Part shown: piece by piece, positions 44,149 through 55,472 of the stretch
Layout of the letters: each line of letters opens with the position of its first letter
Numbering within the stretch: the first letter of the stretch is position 1
NCBI GenBank assembly: GCA_010015655.1
Contig: ML976663.1
Location: forward strand, 492,399-556,398
From: Bimuria novae-zelandiae CBS 107.79
Taxonomy: Eukaryota > Ascomycota > Dothideomycetes > Pleosporales > Didymosphaeriaceae
Direction: 5' to 3'
Length of the DNA: 64,000 nucleotides
Notes under the pieces: generated by a model
Databases searched by the model: none
Told to the model about the DNA's origin: nothing
The model's input: the letters and a program-made list of their open reading frames with translations, nothing else
Made by a program: the position numbers and the translations under genes

Positions 44149-45166
44149 TTAGATATCGTCCATGTTACCCGCCGCTTCGTCTTCGTCACCCGACTCATAG
44201 CTGCCAACGGAGCTCATTTCGTCATCGTCATCGTTGTCCTTGTCCGAATCTTCCGACGTATCTTTCGAAGCATATCTCTGAACGTATTCTGTGTTATGGT
44301 CAGAACGTGTTTCCGCGCTTCCACTGGGTACCCGCGTACCTTTGACCTTGGCGTCGTAGCTTTTCGGTTCCCGCATAAGCAGCGCGGCCGCTTCTCCGTT
44401 CAAAGGATCGGTGGGATTTGGGTATCGGAGTAGTTGGGGAAGGAAGACTTCGAAGATATTGATCATATCATACATGGGTGACCAGGTCTGATTGATGACG
44501 TCCAAACAGACCGAGCCTGACCTGCGAGACTATCAGATGTGGTCCACGTGAGACAATGACAGTCGAGATGAATCACACTCACAGCTCGTCGATATTGGGA
44601 TGAAATATCCGGTTCACGAAGCCGATGCTGGGGCTCTTGTAGGGGTACTGGTCCGGCAGCTCAACGTGGATCTTCCAAAGACCTCCCTCAAAAGGTGCTG
44701 ATCCCGTCAGCCAATTCCTTCAGACTAAGATGTAATGCTACGCACTCTCTACTGGGCCCTTGAATCTGACGTAGAACTCTTGCCTTGTGTGTGTCAGCGA
44801 CGATGCGACAGGTGGATAGCGGATCGGGTATTGGCGGCACAAACACTAGAGATACTGTCAGCTAGACCAACGAAGAGAGAGGGCAGGGGAACATACTGTT
44901 ATCATTGACAAGTGTGACTTCGTAGTCGCTCATCAGCCTAGGGCGTGTTAGTCACCGTCCGCGAGGCAGGTTCGCATCCACTGGTTCTCGTACATCCTAA
45001 TCGGTCGTTAGCAGGTTGCTATAGGCGCAAAACCATGGCGACTTACTTCATAACCTGAATACAAAGAAAAGGCCACAAGTTAGCAATCATCCACGTCTTG
45101 ACCAAAGTATCCGGTGGCCAGGGACACACCTACATCCGTCTCGATTCGTCGCTTAGGGCTACTCAT
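44149..45166 (-). CDS. UBC8: Ubiquitin-conjugating enzyme E2, UBC8/UBE2H type
   Basis: Seven exons on the minus strand: 45134-45166, 45047-45054, 44897-44937, 44746-44778, 44583-44697, 44340-44521 and 44149-44288, giving 183 residues. Exon 2 is only 8 bases. The product matches UBC8/UBE2H closely: [34 protein letters not shown], the HPN motif (about 71-73) and active-site Cys82 in [13 protein letters not shown]. The acidic tail (about 150-183, rich in Asp/Glu/Ser) is typical of this E2. It charges ubiquitin and in yeast works with the GID E3 in degrading gluconeogenic enzymes. The exon 3/4 junction is less certain: the canonical acceptor gives NDN-KFYV, where relatives have NDNMQEFYV, so two residues may be missing from my model. 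Confidence 0.88.
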
Positions 45167-46068
45167 GGCGGGCAGATGTCGGCAGGGCGCCTTTAAACGT
45201 GAAGTGTTCTCTACAGGCTATCGAAGAAGCTTGAGGGCGCGTGCTATGTGCTGGCGAGGTGTCGCACGGAGGTGTCGGGCTGGCCGCGGGGCAATCGATA
45301 GCGGGGAGGGGCGGGTTTGGGATGGCTATATTGGTTGGTCCACGGGGTTTTGTACTGTGTGCAAATGCAGGTTGTGTTGTTGTGTGTGAATATGAGCCAA
45401 GTCTGTGGTCGCAGTTCGAAGAATGGAACAGACAAAGATGCAGGCGTTGCAGGAGTTCGCGGGACCTTGCCAGGAACGAGGTTGTCAAGTGGCCGGGTAG
45501 TCACGCTCGCGTCCCCGGCAATCGCCGAGATGCTCATTCGACGCCACTGCTTCCGCGGTGTCATGCGTTTCGTCGCTTTTGGTTTGAGCCAACGATGCGC
45601 AATACCAGCAACAACCACGTCATGTCCAGTACGCAATGTTCAAGGGAGGTGATTACCTCTTTAGGCTGTTGTAACACGTGAATCTTCGAAGCCCGGTATA
45701 AGGACGAAATCACTCTCTTTCTCAGCACCATCACTAAGGTACAGTTCAACAGATTCCGGGTTCAGATTAGCTTGTTCTTTTTTTCAATGCTGTCTCGAAA
45801 CCACGCATATGATGATAATACCAGGAAGATGACTGCCTTTGTCTCCCAGAGTCTTGGGGCAACCATCGCTCACCGTAGCGCATCTCCTGCCTTACGGTTC
45901 TAGAAAGAACCACGCCATGTAAGAAGGTCCTGAGAGTCTCAACTTTGGTTCGATCTAGGGATTTGTCCAGACTTCACAGTTCTTCCGGTCACAGCGGAGG
46001 CTGAGGATTACTAGAGCCGGACAGTACCTAGCGCAGGCATCCCTGCGCTACCGGGGGCCAAGGTCTTA
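45167..46068. other. Intergenic, UBC8 promoter side
   Basis: Upstream of UBC8 and left of the Fot1-like transposon. Overlapping open frames of up to 146 codons (45241-45681 plus, 45244-45636 minus) lack family features. A 9-bp perfect hairpin with a 4-base loop lies at 46029-46050, 18 bases from the transposon. Confidence 0.45.
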
Positions 46069-46114
46069 ACATGTTGGTTCAGCACTTGGCGCGGTTCGGC
46101 AAATGGCGCACCCC
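46069..46114. repeat. Left terminal inverted repeat of the Fot1-like element
   Basis: 46 bases beginning acatgttggttcagc and ending in cacccc, exactly inverted at 48162-48207. Confidence 0.95.
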
Positions 46115-46158
46115 CGCATTTTCCACCCAATCCTTCACCCACCCATAACTCAGCCAAT

Positions 46159-48054
46159 ATGGATCCAATTGACAAGGCAATTGAAGAAATCGAATCGCGC
46201 GGACCAGGAGAAGAATTCTCGTATCGAAAAATAGCGAAAAAATATGGTGTACCAGACACTACGTTGAGGAGGATACACCAGGGCAAAAACGTGCCGATGA
46301 AAGAGCAACAACTCCAACGGCGAAAACTTACCCCTCAACAAGAACTGGAGCTTGTAAGCTATATAGAAAAGCTTACAGGCCGTCGTCTACTACCTACAAG
46401 GGAGATGCTGCAGAATTTTGCTTCATCAATTGCAAAAACCAACGGCGAACAACCAGTAGGAAAAAGCTAGGTTACCCGATTTATCAACCGTTACAACGTC
46501 GAAATCACCCCCTATTAGGTTACTGGAATGGATCGCGCGCGCCACCAAGCTAATTCAGGGGCTAAATACGAGCAATTCTTTCAACTTCTGCTAGAGAAAA
46601 TGGAGGAGTACAATATAGAGCCTCGTCACACGTACAATATGGATGAGAAGGGCTTCCTTACAGGAGTGATTGGAAGAAGCAAAAGGATCTTCAGCAAAGC
46701 TATGTGGGACCGCGGGGAAGTGAAATCAGCCCTCCAAGATGGCAACAGAGAGTGGATGACCATCCTAGCTTGCGTCTGCGCTGATGGAACTGCGTTGCCA
46801 CCAGGGCTACTATTTGCAGCTGCCAATAACGCTCTCCAATCGGCCTGGGTAGAGGATATTGAGGCTGGGAAGCATGAGGTATTCGTCACTACATCTCCTA
46901 ATGGATGGACCAACAACGATATAGGCCTTGCGTGGCTCGAGCAGGTCTTCGATCGGTATACAAAAGCGAAAGCTCGTCGATCCTACCGACTACTGATCGT
47001 GGATGGCCATGGGTCCCACGTAACGAGAGAGTTTATCGACTACTGTGACCACAATCGGATTCTCCTTATGATATTCCCCCCTCACAGTACCCACACGCTG
47101 CAGCCCCTTGATGTAGTACTCTTTAAGCCTCTCTCATCAGCCTACTCAAAAGCCCTCACTACCTATCTCCACGAGGCCCAGGGGCTACTCTCAGTAAAGA
47201 AAGGAGACTTCTTCCCTCTCTTCTGGGAAGCCTGGACCATCTCCTTCAAGAAGAAAACGATTCTAAAGTCCTTTGAGGCCACTGGTATATGGCCCCGTAA
47301 CGCTGAGGTTATCCTTCAGAAATACAGGCCATCAACTCCAGTGGAGCAGGATTCGAGAGAGAGCAGTACCTCTGTACTCAGCGGCAAGGATTGGCTCAAA
47401 ATCGAGACCCTCGTGCGTAATACTGTGAGGGAGGAGGGCAGTAGGGAGGTGCAGAAGCTGAAGCGTTCTCTCCACCACATCTCTGTTCAAAATGACATCC
47501 TCCACGCTGAGGTACAAGGCCTGACAAAGGCCCTACAAGTCAAGAAGAAGCAGCAGAAGAAGAGCAAGCCTCTAGACCTGCAACAACGCAGGGAGTACCA
47601 CGGTGGTGCAGTTTTCTGGTCCCCGAGGAAGCTGAGGGAGGCTAGAGTACGCGAGAGCGTTGTAGATAAGGAGAAAGAGAAAGTAGAACTCGAAAAAGCG
47701 CGTAAGAAGGCAGAAATAACCTCAGCTAAGCTACGTAACCTGCAGGAGAAGAAAGAGAGAGAAAGGTTGAGGGTTAAGAAAAGGGAGGAAAAGGAGAGGG
47801 TCGCGGCGGAGAAACAGGCTGAGCAACAACGGATGATTCAGGAGAAAGAAAACTCCGAAAAGGCTATACAAACTTCCCAAAAGGGAAAGAGGAAGGCCTC
47901 AAAGCCTGCCGCAGCGCCAAAACAGAAAAAAAAGCAACGTGTGGTGGTTGCTGAGGGTAGGGGGGATAGGGGTGATGAAATGGGGCGTGATCCAGCACCC
48001 ACAACAACAACGCGCCGTGGCCGCAACATCAAACTTCCAGCGAAATTCCAGTAG
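46159..48054 (+). pseudogene. Fot1/pogo transposase, two in-frame TAG codons
   Basis: One frame of 632 codons from ATG 46159 to TAG 48052-48054, interrupted by TAG at 46468-46470 and at 46516-46518. The N-terminal helix-turn-helix (FSYRKIAKKYGVPDTTLRR) and the CENP-B-type DNA-binding region precede the stops. The DDE endonuclease follows: NMDEKGF (first Asp), LLIVDGHGSHVTREF (second) and HTLQPLDVVLFKPL (third), all intact. The C-terminal ~150 residues are a Lys/Glu-rich coiled coil with a basic end. The first stop stands where KSWVTRF is expected and the second also at a usual Trp, so both are probably TGG to TAG. No full-length protein can be made; the internal ATG at 46528 could start a 508-residue form lacking the DNA-binding part. 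Confidence 0.9.
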
Positions 48055-48161
48055 TACATCTTTTTCGCAGCAATTTATATAGTAATTGAATGAATTATTA
48101 GAATATTCTAGCTATTGTGGATGACACAGTAACGAGGTGTTGTAAACTGCGTGATTTGGTT

Positions 48162-48207
48162 GGGGTGCGCCATTTGCCGAACCGCGCCAAGTGCTGAACC
48201 AACATGT
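48162..48207. repeat. Right terminal inverted repeat of the Fot1-like element
   Basis: Exact reverse complement of 46069-46114, followed by the TA target duplication. Confidence 0.95.
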
Positions 48208-48401
48208 TACTCCACCAGAAAGTTTGAGTATACTGATGTCTACCGCGCAAAAACCATCACAGCTTCAATAAAAGCGCCGCCCTCGGCCCAAACAATGGCT
48301 CCTAAACCCTGTCTCCTCCTCCTCACCCGGACTGCGCCAGAAATTCCCGAACCGCTAAATCTGCGCCAAAGCACGACCACACCGCGCTGTCGCGTGCCGC
48401 C

Positions 48402-49544
48402 ATGAACATGCACACCTTGAGAACGGCTTCGCGAATAGCGGGTCGGCCCGCCTCATCGCCGTCGCATTGCATACTGCCTGTCATGCAGGTACGGTGGAGT
48501 TCGCATTCCCCTCTGGGTACACCACCCGCCAATGCGCGGAAGCCCGTTACCATAAACACGCTTCAGAGCCTCTATCGGAAGAACGAACCGATTACTATGA
48601 TCACCGCCCACGACTTCCCGAGCGCACATGTTGCCGACCATGCCGGCATGGATATGATACTAGTTGGGGATAGTCTCGCCATGGTCGCACTGGGTATGGA
48701 AGATACCAGTGAGGTTCTGATGGAGGAGATGCTGCTGCACTGTCGGTCTGTAGCCCGCGCGACCAACGGCGCCTTCACTGTAAGCCTCTATGCATATTCA
48801 TATTCTTAGTCGTTATGCTTACACATGGTTCAGGTCGGTGACCTACCCATGGGCACCTACGAAATCAGCCCCGAGCAGGGCCTGGCCTCAGCCATTCGCA
48901 TGATCAAAGAAGGCCGCGTCAAGTCGGTCAAACTGGAAGGCGGAAAAGAAATGGCACCCACCATCTCCAAGATCACATCGGCCGGCATTCCCGTTCTTGC
49001 CCACATCGGTCTCACCCCTCAGCGACAAAATGCCCTCGGCGGCTTCCGCGTCCAAGGAAAGAGCACCGCGTCGGCACTCAATTTGCTACAAGATGCAAAA
49101 GCAGTGCAAGAAGCTGGTGCATATGCTGTTGTGCTCGAAGCCGTGCCAGCAGAGGTCGCTGCCTTGGTGACGAAGAAGCTCAGCATTCCCACCATCGGCA
49201 TTGGTGCCGGCAATGGCTGCTCAGGACAAGTCCTCGTGCAGGTAGACATGATGGGCAACTTCCCGCCCGGGCGCTTCCTCCCCAAGTTCGTCAAGCAGTA
49301 CGGCAACATCTGGGCAGAGGCCATGCGCGCGATGCAAGAGTACAAGGCCGAAGTCAAGAGCAGAGCGTATCCGGCGCCTGAGCACACCTACCCGATGTCG
49401 AAAGAGATCTTTTCTGAGTTTGAAAGGCAGATCGAGGGAAAGCGGGAAGACTTTCAAGCAGAGCAAGAGCATAAAGCTGAAAAGCCGGAGGGTAAACCTG
49501 CAGTCCCAGAGATCTTCGAAAAATTGCCGAACGTGCCCTCGTAG
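48402..49544 (+). CDS. panB: Ketopantoate hydroxymethyltransferase
   Basis: Two exons, 48402-48779 and 48834-49544, with a 54-base GTAAGC...GTTCAG intron in phase 0, giving 362 residues. It catalyses the first committed step of pantothenate synthesis, adding a hydroxymethyl group from methylene-tetrahydrofolate to 2-oxoisovalerate. Landmarks: ITMITAHDFPSAHVADHAGM, the metal-binding ILVGDSLAMV, VGDLPMGTYE at the splice junction, KLEGG, AHIGLTPQ, the catalytic-glutamate region VLEAVP, and TIGIGAGNGCSGQVLV. The first ~45 residues are Arg/Ser-rich and probably a mitochondrial presequence. The C-terminus has a Glu/Lys-rich extension of about 40 residues beyond bacterial PanB. The start is only 194 bases from the transposon to its left. 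Confidence 0.95.
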
Positions 49545-49966
49545 TCACTTTCATCGTTCTGGGAAGATTTACTTTTTTGGAGTAGGTCGTTTAGTGTTCT
49601 GAATACCTGTACATATCTGTAGCGCTGCTACTTGCTGTGTCATATAGCGTCGGCCATTATCATACACCCTAGATAAGATCCTAAATACAATTTCTATATA
49701 AAGATCATCTTCTCCATCACCTTGGATCCCTGCAGTGCCAAAGTGACATGGGGTTGAACTGGCGGGGTGCGGGAATCTGATTGGCCAGGCAGCTGAGCTT
49801 AAGGACGCGACTTCCCTTATTACTCTTTCTGGAGGCTACTGCTCAACACCAAAACCCCGACTTTCACGTTCTATGTCCCTCCCACATTTGTACATATTCG
49901 ACTTCTGTGTCACAGGTTTTCGACACGCATGAGCTAAACCCCCACACAATCAACCACAAAGGAAAC
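49545..49966. other. Intergenic, ATG12 promoter
   Basis: Between panB and ATG12, both plus-strand. It should hold the panB terminator and the ATG12 promoter and leader. No other feature seen. Confidence 0.5.
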
Positions 49967-50610
49967 ATGTCAGAGGGCTCTTCCTCAGCACCCGCTTCGC
50001 CAGGACTCTCAGATGACGGCCAAAACGCCGGCGAAGCGCCCCTCACAATGGAGGCCTCGACCCTGCTAACCACCCTCCCCGTGGACACGAAGCACGCCCT
50101 CGCCTCGGCGGGAAAGCTGCCTTTGAGCAAAGGTACACGACACGCGCTATCTACCTTACCAGCCTGCACTCTGCCTTCTAGTCCTAAACACGTCTCTATG
50201 CACCTGCATATTACAACATCTACCTTACCATTTTCTGGATGAAAGCCAGAGGGAAAATAGAATAGCTGACTAAATCCCATAGTTCGCATTCACGTCCAAC
50301 CCGTCGCCGGCGCCACCCCGCTCAAAACCACAGTCTTCGCACTAACATCCTCCCACCGCTTCGAGCTGCTCGTCCAGCTGTTACGGAAGAAACTCAGACT
50401 GCAGCCGCACGAGAGTTTGTTCTGCTACGTGGGCAGTGTTTTTGCGCCGGCGCTGGACGAGACGGTGGAGAATCTCTGGCGGGTGAGTACGATGCTAATG
50501 GAGGTGTGGAGGTGGAGGGTGAGGGTAGGGCTGACGGTGTACAGTGTTTCAAGCAGGGGCCGAATAGGGAATTGTATGTGCAGTATGCCGTGAGTCCTGC
50601 GTTTGGGTGA
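49967..50610 (+). CDS. ATG12: Autophagy ubiquitin-like protein ATG12
   Basis: Three exons, 49967-50132, 50283-50482 and 50545-50610, with consistent phases, encoding 143 residues. The first ~50 residues are disordered (Ser/Ala/Pro-rich). The ubiquitin-like fold follows: IHVQPVAGATPLKTTVFAL, RFELLVQLLRKKL, and SLFCYVGSVFAPALDETVEN followed by LWRCFK. The C-terminus ends SPAFG; the terminal glycine is what ATG7 and ATG10 activate for conjugation to ATG5. The ATG12-ATG5 conjugate with ATG16 promotes ATG8 lipidation during autophagosome growth. The gene is easy to miss, because only the first exon is a sizeable open frame. Intron 1 is 150 bases, longer than most in the window. Confidence 0.93.
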
Positions 50611-51273
50611 GGGGACAGGGAGAGGGGAGGTGGGTGGAAGCCGTTCGTGGAACAGCGTGAGCGTATGGTCATGTGATCGGAGAGCAGCATTCGGGCCCCA
50701 GTATCGTAATCGAGCAGCGGTGCATCGATTCTCATATCACGTTATGGGACAGTAGATAAACTAGAATTTAAAGACCACATGACAATATCCACTCTCGCTT
50801 TGATGCAAAATCTATACCTAATACGATAGCGATAAATCATCTAGCCTGCAGTACGTTCAACCTCCTCAGGATATCCACAATTCATGCACCGCCTAACGCT
50901 GGATAGACCCCCGCGGGATGCACAACAACCAGGCGGCCTAATACAAAGGGAAAATGGGATGCAGTAGGTATATACAACAATCCATGCATCGTAGCCAGCC
51001 ATTACTGGGTACATCGGAACATGCCGTTTAGAAAATAACCAACAAGCCATGCCCCGGTATACGAAGAAGGGAAAATGCGCCTCAAGAAATGCCGCAGGTC
51101 GCCAAAATGCTTTGTAACGGGTATTCGCCAAATGAAATCGATCCTTGCGCCAGAAGGCCGCGAGAAGAGAAAAAAGAGCCGGGAGAAGTTGATGTCGTGC
51201 GTATTATGCCATGTCGTGCATCGAATGCCGTAGGGTATGATTGGTCTTCGTGTGTGATCGTCGTGTTTAGAAT
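50611..51273. other. Convergent intergenic stretch
   Basis: Between the 3' ends of ATG12 (plus) and DBF4 (minus). A 96-codon minus frame (50841-51131) has no family features. Confidence 0.5.
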
Positions 51274-53214
51274 TCATTCGCGGGTGAGTTGAGCAAGGAG
51301 CTGATCAAGCTCAAGCCAATTATCGGCGGTTACTGCGAATTTGCGGTGCTTGCGCGAAACAACATGCTGCAAATCACGTTAGCTAAGGCTCAAAGACACT
51401 GGCAGAGAGAATACGCACCTCGTCAAAATCGTTGAACTTCTCCCTGCAATTCTCGCAATATCCTGGCTTGAGCTCCTTTTCGGCTGGCTTCTTGCGGCGC
51501 ATCGCGGCGGCCTTTTTGGCCTTCCTCTCTTCGTCTGTATCCTCGCGAACGAGTCCGAGGGTTTCCTGGGCTTTACGCTTTGCAGCGCGCGTGGGTTGGG
51601 AATATTCCTGGTTCAGTGCAGCCCTTATGGACGCATCGGTCATTGTAGACGAGTGTCCGCTGGTCGCAGACGGCGCACTATTCTTCTCAAGCACCTTTCG
51701 CTTCAACTGGTTGACCTCTTTACTGTTACCGGCGCGGGCACCCGGTGCTGCAGCAGTGGATGAGATCATCTGAGATTGGATAGCAGACGTGATGTTGGAT
51801 TGGTGCAGACCCGAGGCCACAGGCTCGCCACCAATGAATCGCGGCAGAGTACGCAGACTGGCCTGCGCACTGCCGAACATGGGCGGTGCACCATCGCGTG
51901 TTGTTTGGAGGGCTTTTGGAGCTCCCGTGGGGTTGGTGTTCTCTTCCTTTACGGACACGACAGCGGTGGTACTACGGCGGGCGAGGTTCGGGTTGTCTCC
52001 TAGAGCACGCTTCTCATCCATTGCAGCAGTAGCTGCCCTTGTTCGTGGAGCGGCGTTTGCGATTTTACGGGTGTTTCGCGCCTCTTGCTCCTCCAGTTGC
52101 TGTCTACGCACAGCTTCCCGATCTTCAATAAAGGGACATTTGTAATTCCCCGATACACGGAATTGTGGCCATTTCCCGTCTTCTTTCTTCTGTACCTTGG
52201 GGTATTCACGGACCATGACAGGTCGTGTCTGCTCGTCCATGTCGTGAATGTAGATGTAGAAGCCGCGAAGGGGCAACATGTCCTGCGCTGCCACGGAATA
52301 ATCGCACTCCGCCGGCCTACTAAGCTTCTCTTGCTCCAACAGCTTCTGCAGGTCACGACGAGCCGCTGGTTGCAACGATGCCGCCCCATTCCTCGTAATG
52401 TATTGCGTCACATCTTCTCCGGTAGCTGCGTTGAACATGGTATCCAGCATGCGCTGGAGCTTGTCCACGGCCCATATCTTCATGCCCAAGTCCTTAGCCT
52501 TGTACAGTATGTCACCACTGCCGGTCTTCTGGGTATCGAGTGCATTGTCGAAAACGGATCGCTTCGATTCGAGCTGGGCCGGGTTTACGGTGCCCTTAGC
52601 AGCCGCCGATGAACTGGAGGAATCAAACTCTGGTCTGAGAGCGCGTCCGGTGATGACATGCGTCACTTCGCGGGAAAAGAACTTGGCTTCACGCTGAGTG
52701 CTGTTAGCCATATACCGCACGAAGGACCACATGAACTTACAGAGCCTAGGAGCTGTGCCTGTCTGACAATCTTGGATTTGAGGTCGTCAGGCACGCTCTC
52801 ATACCAGAACACGAACTGTGGAAACAGCTTGCGATAGTGCCGTTGCCAGTTCCGAATCGTCTCGAGGTTGCTGGCATTCACCTCGGGGCCCCGGGTGTAA
52901 GATCGAGTTGCCTTGGGTGCGGTCTTGTGCTCGCGTGCAGCTTCCAGCTTTTTCGTCAGGGCGGTCGGCGGTGCAGCACTCCGGCGAGCGAATCCAGACC
53001 GACGTGCCTCTGCATCGTCGGTCTCCACCATGAGCTTCTTCGCAGGCGGCTGGCCATATGTGAGGTCGCGTTGTTCGCTGGCGTGGGAGCGTTGGCGCTT
53101 GCCGCCGATGGTAGTCGCGCGCATGGGTGAATTGGTGGCATTTTGCAGGTTTGCGAGGGGGACGCGACGGTTAGCCATGACGTGGGGCGAGGGCGGTACA
53201 GCTACTGCTGCCAT
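51274..53214 (-). CDS. DBF4: DBF4-type regulatory subunit of the Cdc7 kinase (Dfp1/Him1)
   Basis: Three exons on the minus strand: 52741-53214, 51419-52693 and 51274-51366, giving 613 residues. The three DBF4 motifs are present. Motif N is BRCT-like, spanning the first splice (QAQLLGS then REAKFFSREVTHVIT, about 152-173). Motif M is TRPVMVREYPKV (about 300). Motif C, a zinc finger near the C-terminus, has the CCHH pattern split by the last intron: GYCENCREKFNDFDE in exon 2 and HVVSRKH in exon 3. DBF4 binds and activates Cdc7, which phosphorylates MCM to fire replication origins. The ATG at 53214 is preferred. The N-terminal ~110 residues are basic and may contain degradation signals, but I did not identify a clear destruction box. 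Confidence 0.92.
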
Positions 53215-54755
53215 GCGTAGCAATGGACCTGGGTAGGGCGTGAGGGTGGACGCGGGTGAGGGGCAGGTTAGAGTTTCCTAGCCCTGGTGACGCGACGTAA
53301 CGGGCACGTCGAGGTTCTCTAGCAACGTGCAGCACGCATGCTGGCGTCAAGAAGCTGGGCGAGGGCGGAGGAGGGTCGAAGAGGCACAATTGGGAGAGCA
53401 AAGGGCGAATGGCAGGGCTGGGGAAGCTGTGTCTTGGATCGGATGAAAGCGACTTTGTTTTGGAGGCTGGGCTGGTTCGCGTCCTGGTCGAAGAGCGGCA
53501 GGCTCGTGCTGCGCTAGCCGCTTTCCCCTGCCTTCTTTGCCCTGGCAACGAACCCTTGTTTGAGTGGAAGGAAAACAAGGTGGGGTCCCAGCTGTTATTG
53601 TTCAAAAGGGTCGTGCTTTCGTGCTCTCTACCAGGCCAGCATGTCTCTGAAAATGCTCTTGCAGGCCTCCCCGCTCGAATTCTATTGTTGTTAGTGCCGC
53701 CTGCGAACCGTGGACGTGACGCACCTATAGCGCGCCGTTCCAGAAACGCGTCCGCATCTCAGATCCACATGTCGTCACCCGACACATTTGCTAGTAATAA
53801 TAGATGTCTAAGTTTGTCTCGGATATTCTGATGAAGGCACGACCATCTGCATCGCGCCTCCCTCTTAAGTTACCCTACTATCCTCTTTTGCCGTTGGCAA
53901 AGGACGCGGGGCGTGGTCAATCGCCAGTATTGTGCGCCACGCTGGACTTCAACTCTCGGTACCATGATATTGGCATCTCCATTATACATACTGCGGTGCA
54001 GGTCCTGATAAAAAGCTCTGCTCGCGCATTTCCACGGTTCCCATCCCCAACAACCCCTTCGTCGAAGCACCTAAACAACTAGTCCACGCTGCTACCTGCC
54101 TAGGTGACAGCGTGCGAAACAACCTACCTAAAGAGTGACATCCTGCGGTAAAACAAAGCGGAATACGAGAGCAGCCAAGTATCAAACTTTCAAGTGCTGA
54201 CGCTGGAACAAACGCGCCTGCCAAAAAATATCGACCCATCTCTCTATTGAGGGGTCGTATCTTAGAGGGCCACTGCAATATCTGATGCACCAGTACCCGT
54301 GGACAGGTGGTCTCATCAAGGCACTGATCTGGTGATGGTTTGTAGCTCAAGTCACTCCGTATAGACAATGCGCCAGCCGCTTGTTGATGGCTGTTATAGG
54401 TGCTTTCGAGAATGCCTGACGCATCATGATAACAACACTGCATAAAATCTAGGCCGACCAACTGAGTACCCTTTTTGTAATAGATCTGATCTATCACAGC
54501 CGTGCCAGCAGCAAGAGTATGTCTTTCTATCGCCTGGACCGTTTTCACACTGCAGCTCGGAGTCAGCAAAGAGTTGGAGCCGGGGTGAAACTTCACAACT
54601 GGCCATAGTGGAAAATGTGATTCACTTCTGGAAGGAGCGGCAACTCGCACCTTCCATGACCCTTTATAAAGACTCGCCGCCAACCCCGTGAAATCCCTCC
54701 TCACGAGCCCCCACACCCGTTTTCTCAACCTGCCCTTCAACAACATAACGCAAAC
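53215..54755. other. 1.5-kb intergenic stretch upstream of DBF4
   Basis: Divergent promoter region between DBF4 (minus) and the unknown gene at 54756 (plus). Long open frames occur (53409-53831 plus; 53982-54776 minus, 264 codons), but their composition, lack of domains and overlap with neighbouring starts argue against real genes. Confidence 0.45.
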
Positions 54756-55472
54756 ATGTCCCATCGATATGGTCAAGCCGACACATATCGACCCAGCACC
54801 CCCATTACCCGCGTGGACACCACCTCACGGCACTATGACGACGACAATCCGAACAACACCCGCTTACCCTCACGGGACCACCATGACACGCCCGACACCG
54901 CCCATGGCCTGGGAAATCGCGAAGACTACGACCCCGGGCGCCTGCCACAAGTGTATGACCGCTCCATCGATCTCCTGGTAGGACGCACGCTGCGAGCCTA
55001 CCAGCTCGTCGTAGACTACGAGCGGGCCTGTCCAACCGGCCACCGCTGGACACCAGAGCACATCGAGATGATCCGGCACGCAGGTCGGAATCTCGAGCTT
55101 GACCGCGCCGCTATAGAAAACATGCGTGCCACCCTCGCGCAAGGTGGCGATGCTGTTCCGATCAATAAGATCCGTGCCGACGCTGAAGAGCTCCGCCGGT
55201 ATTGCTTAGAGATTCAAGACTTGATCAACGTGCATGAGCAAAAGCCGGTTGTGCACGCGCAGGCTGTAGAGATCGATAGCTATGGTCGTCCTGTGGGGAT
55301 TACGCACGAGGGCGGATACGAGCGTGGTGAGACTTCCGCTGAACCTCATTGCGACTCGGGGACTGATACGCCGCGTGGTAGACTCCCTGGTAATCGCGGC
55401 GAACGGAAATATGGACGACGTTCCGGCAAGGCCGATTGTTGGCGACGAAATGAGCATGGCTCTCCGCGCTGA
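54756..55472 (+). CDS. Hypothetical protein, 238 residues
   Basis: Single-exon gene. The N-terminal ~65 residues are hydrophilic and disordered (Arg/Asp/His/Thr-rich). A helical, folded-looking part follows (about 68-175) with landmarks VGRTLRAYQLVVDYERAC, HIEMIRHAGRNLELDRA and AEELRRYCLEIQDLINVHEQ. The C-terminus is basic and low-complexity. No family recognised and no signal peptide. The ATG lies in a good context (aacATGTCCC). A second exon is not required but cannot be excluded. Confidence 0.6.
   Translation: MSHRYGQADTYRPSTPITRVDTTSRHYDDDNPNNTRLPSRDHHDTPDTAHGLGNREDYDPGRLPQVYDRSIDLLVGRTLRAYQLVVDYERACPTGHRWTPEHIEMIRHAGRNLELDRAAIENMRATLAQGGDAVPINKIRADAEELRRYCLEIQDLINVHEQKPVVHAQAVEIDSYGRPVGITHEGGYERGETSAEPHCDSGTDTPRGRLPGNRGERKYGRRSGKADCWRRNEHGSPR

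Larger units (their letters stand above)
46069..48207 (+). mobile_element. pogo/Fot1-type DNA transposon with perfect 46-bp TIRs
   Basis: Element of 2139 bp with identical terminal inverted repeats at 46069-46114 and 48162-48207, flanked by TA on both sides (46067-46068 and 48208-48209), the expected target duplication for the Tc1/mariner/pogo group. It carries one transposase gene on the plus strand, broken only by two TAG codons. Identical TIRs and otherwise intact coding point to a recent insertion. It sits between UBC8 and panB, its right end 194 bases before the panB start codon, so it may affect that promoter. Confidence 0.95.

Noticed and set aside
32025..45166. A secondary-metabolite cluster built around the methyltransferase and MFS transporter
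   Set aside because: No backbone enzyme (PKS, NRPS, terpene cyclase) lies nearby, and the genes between are housekeeping or unknown.
53982..54776. 264-codon open frame on the minus strand
   Set aside because: It overlaps the start of the gene at 54756, has no recognisable domain and odd composition, and lies in a divergent promoter region; likely a chance open frame.
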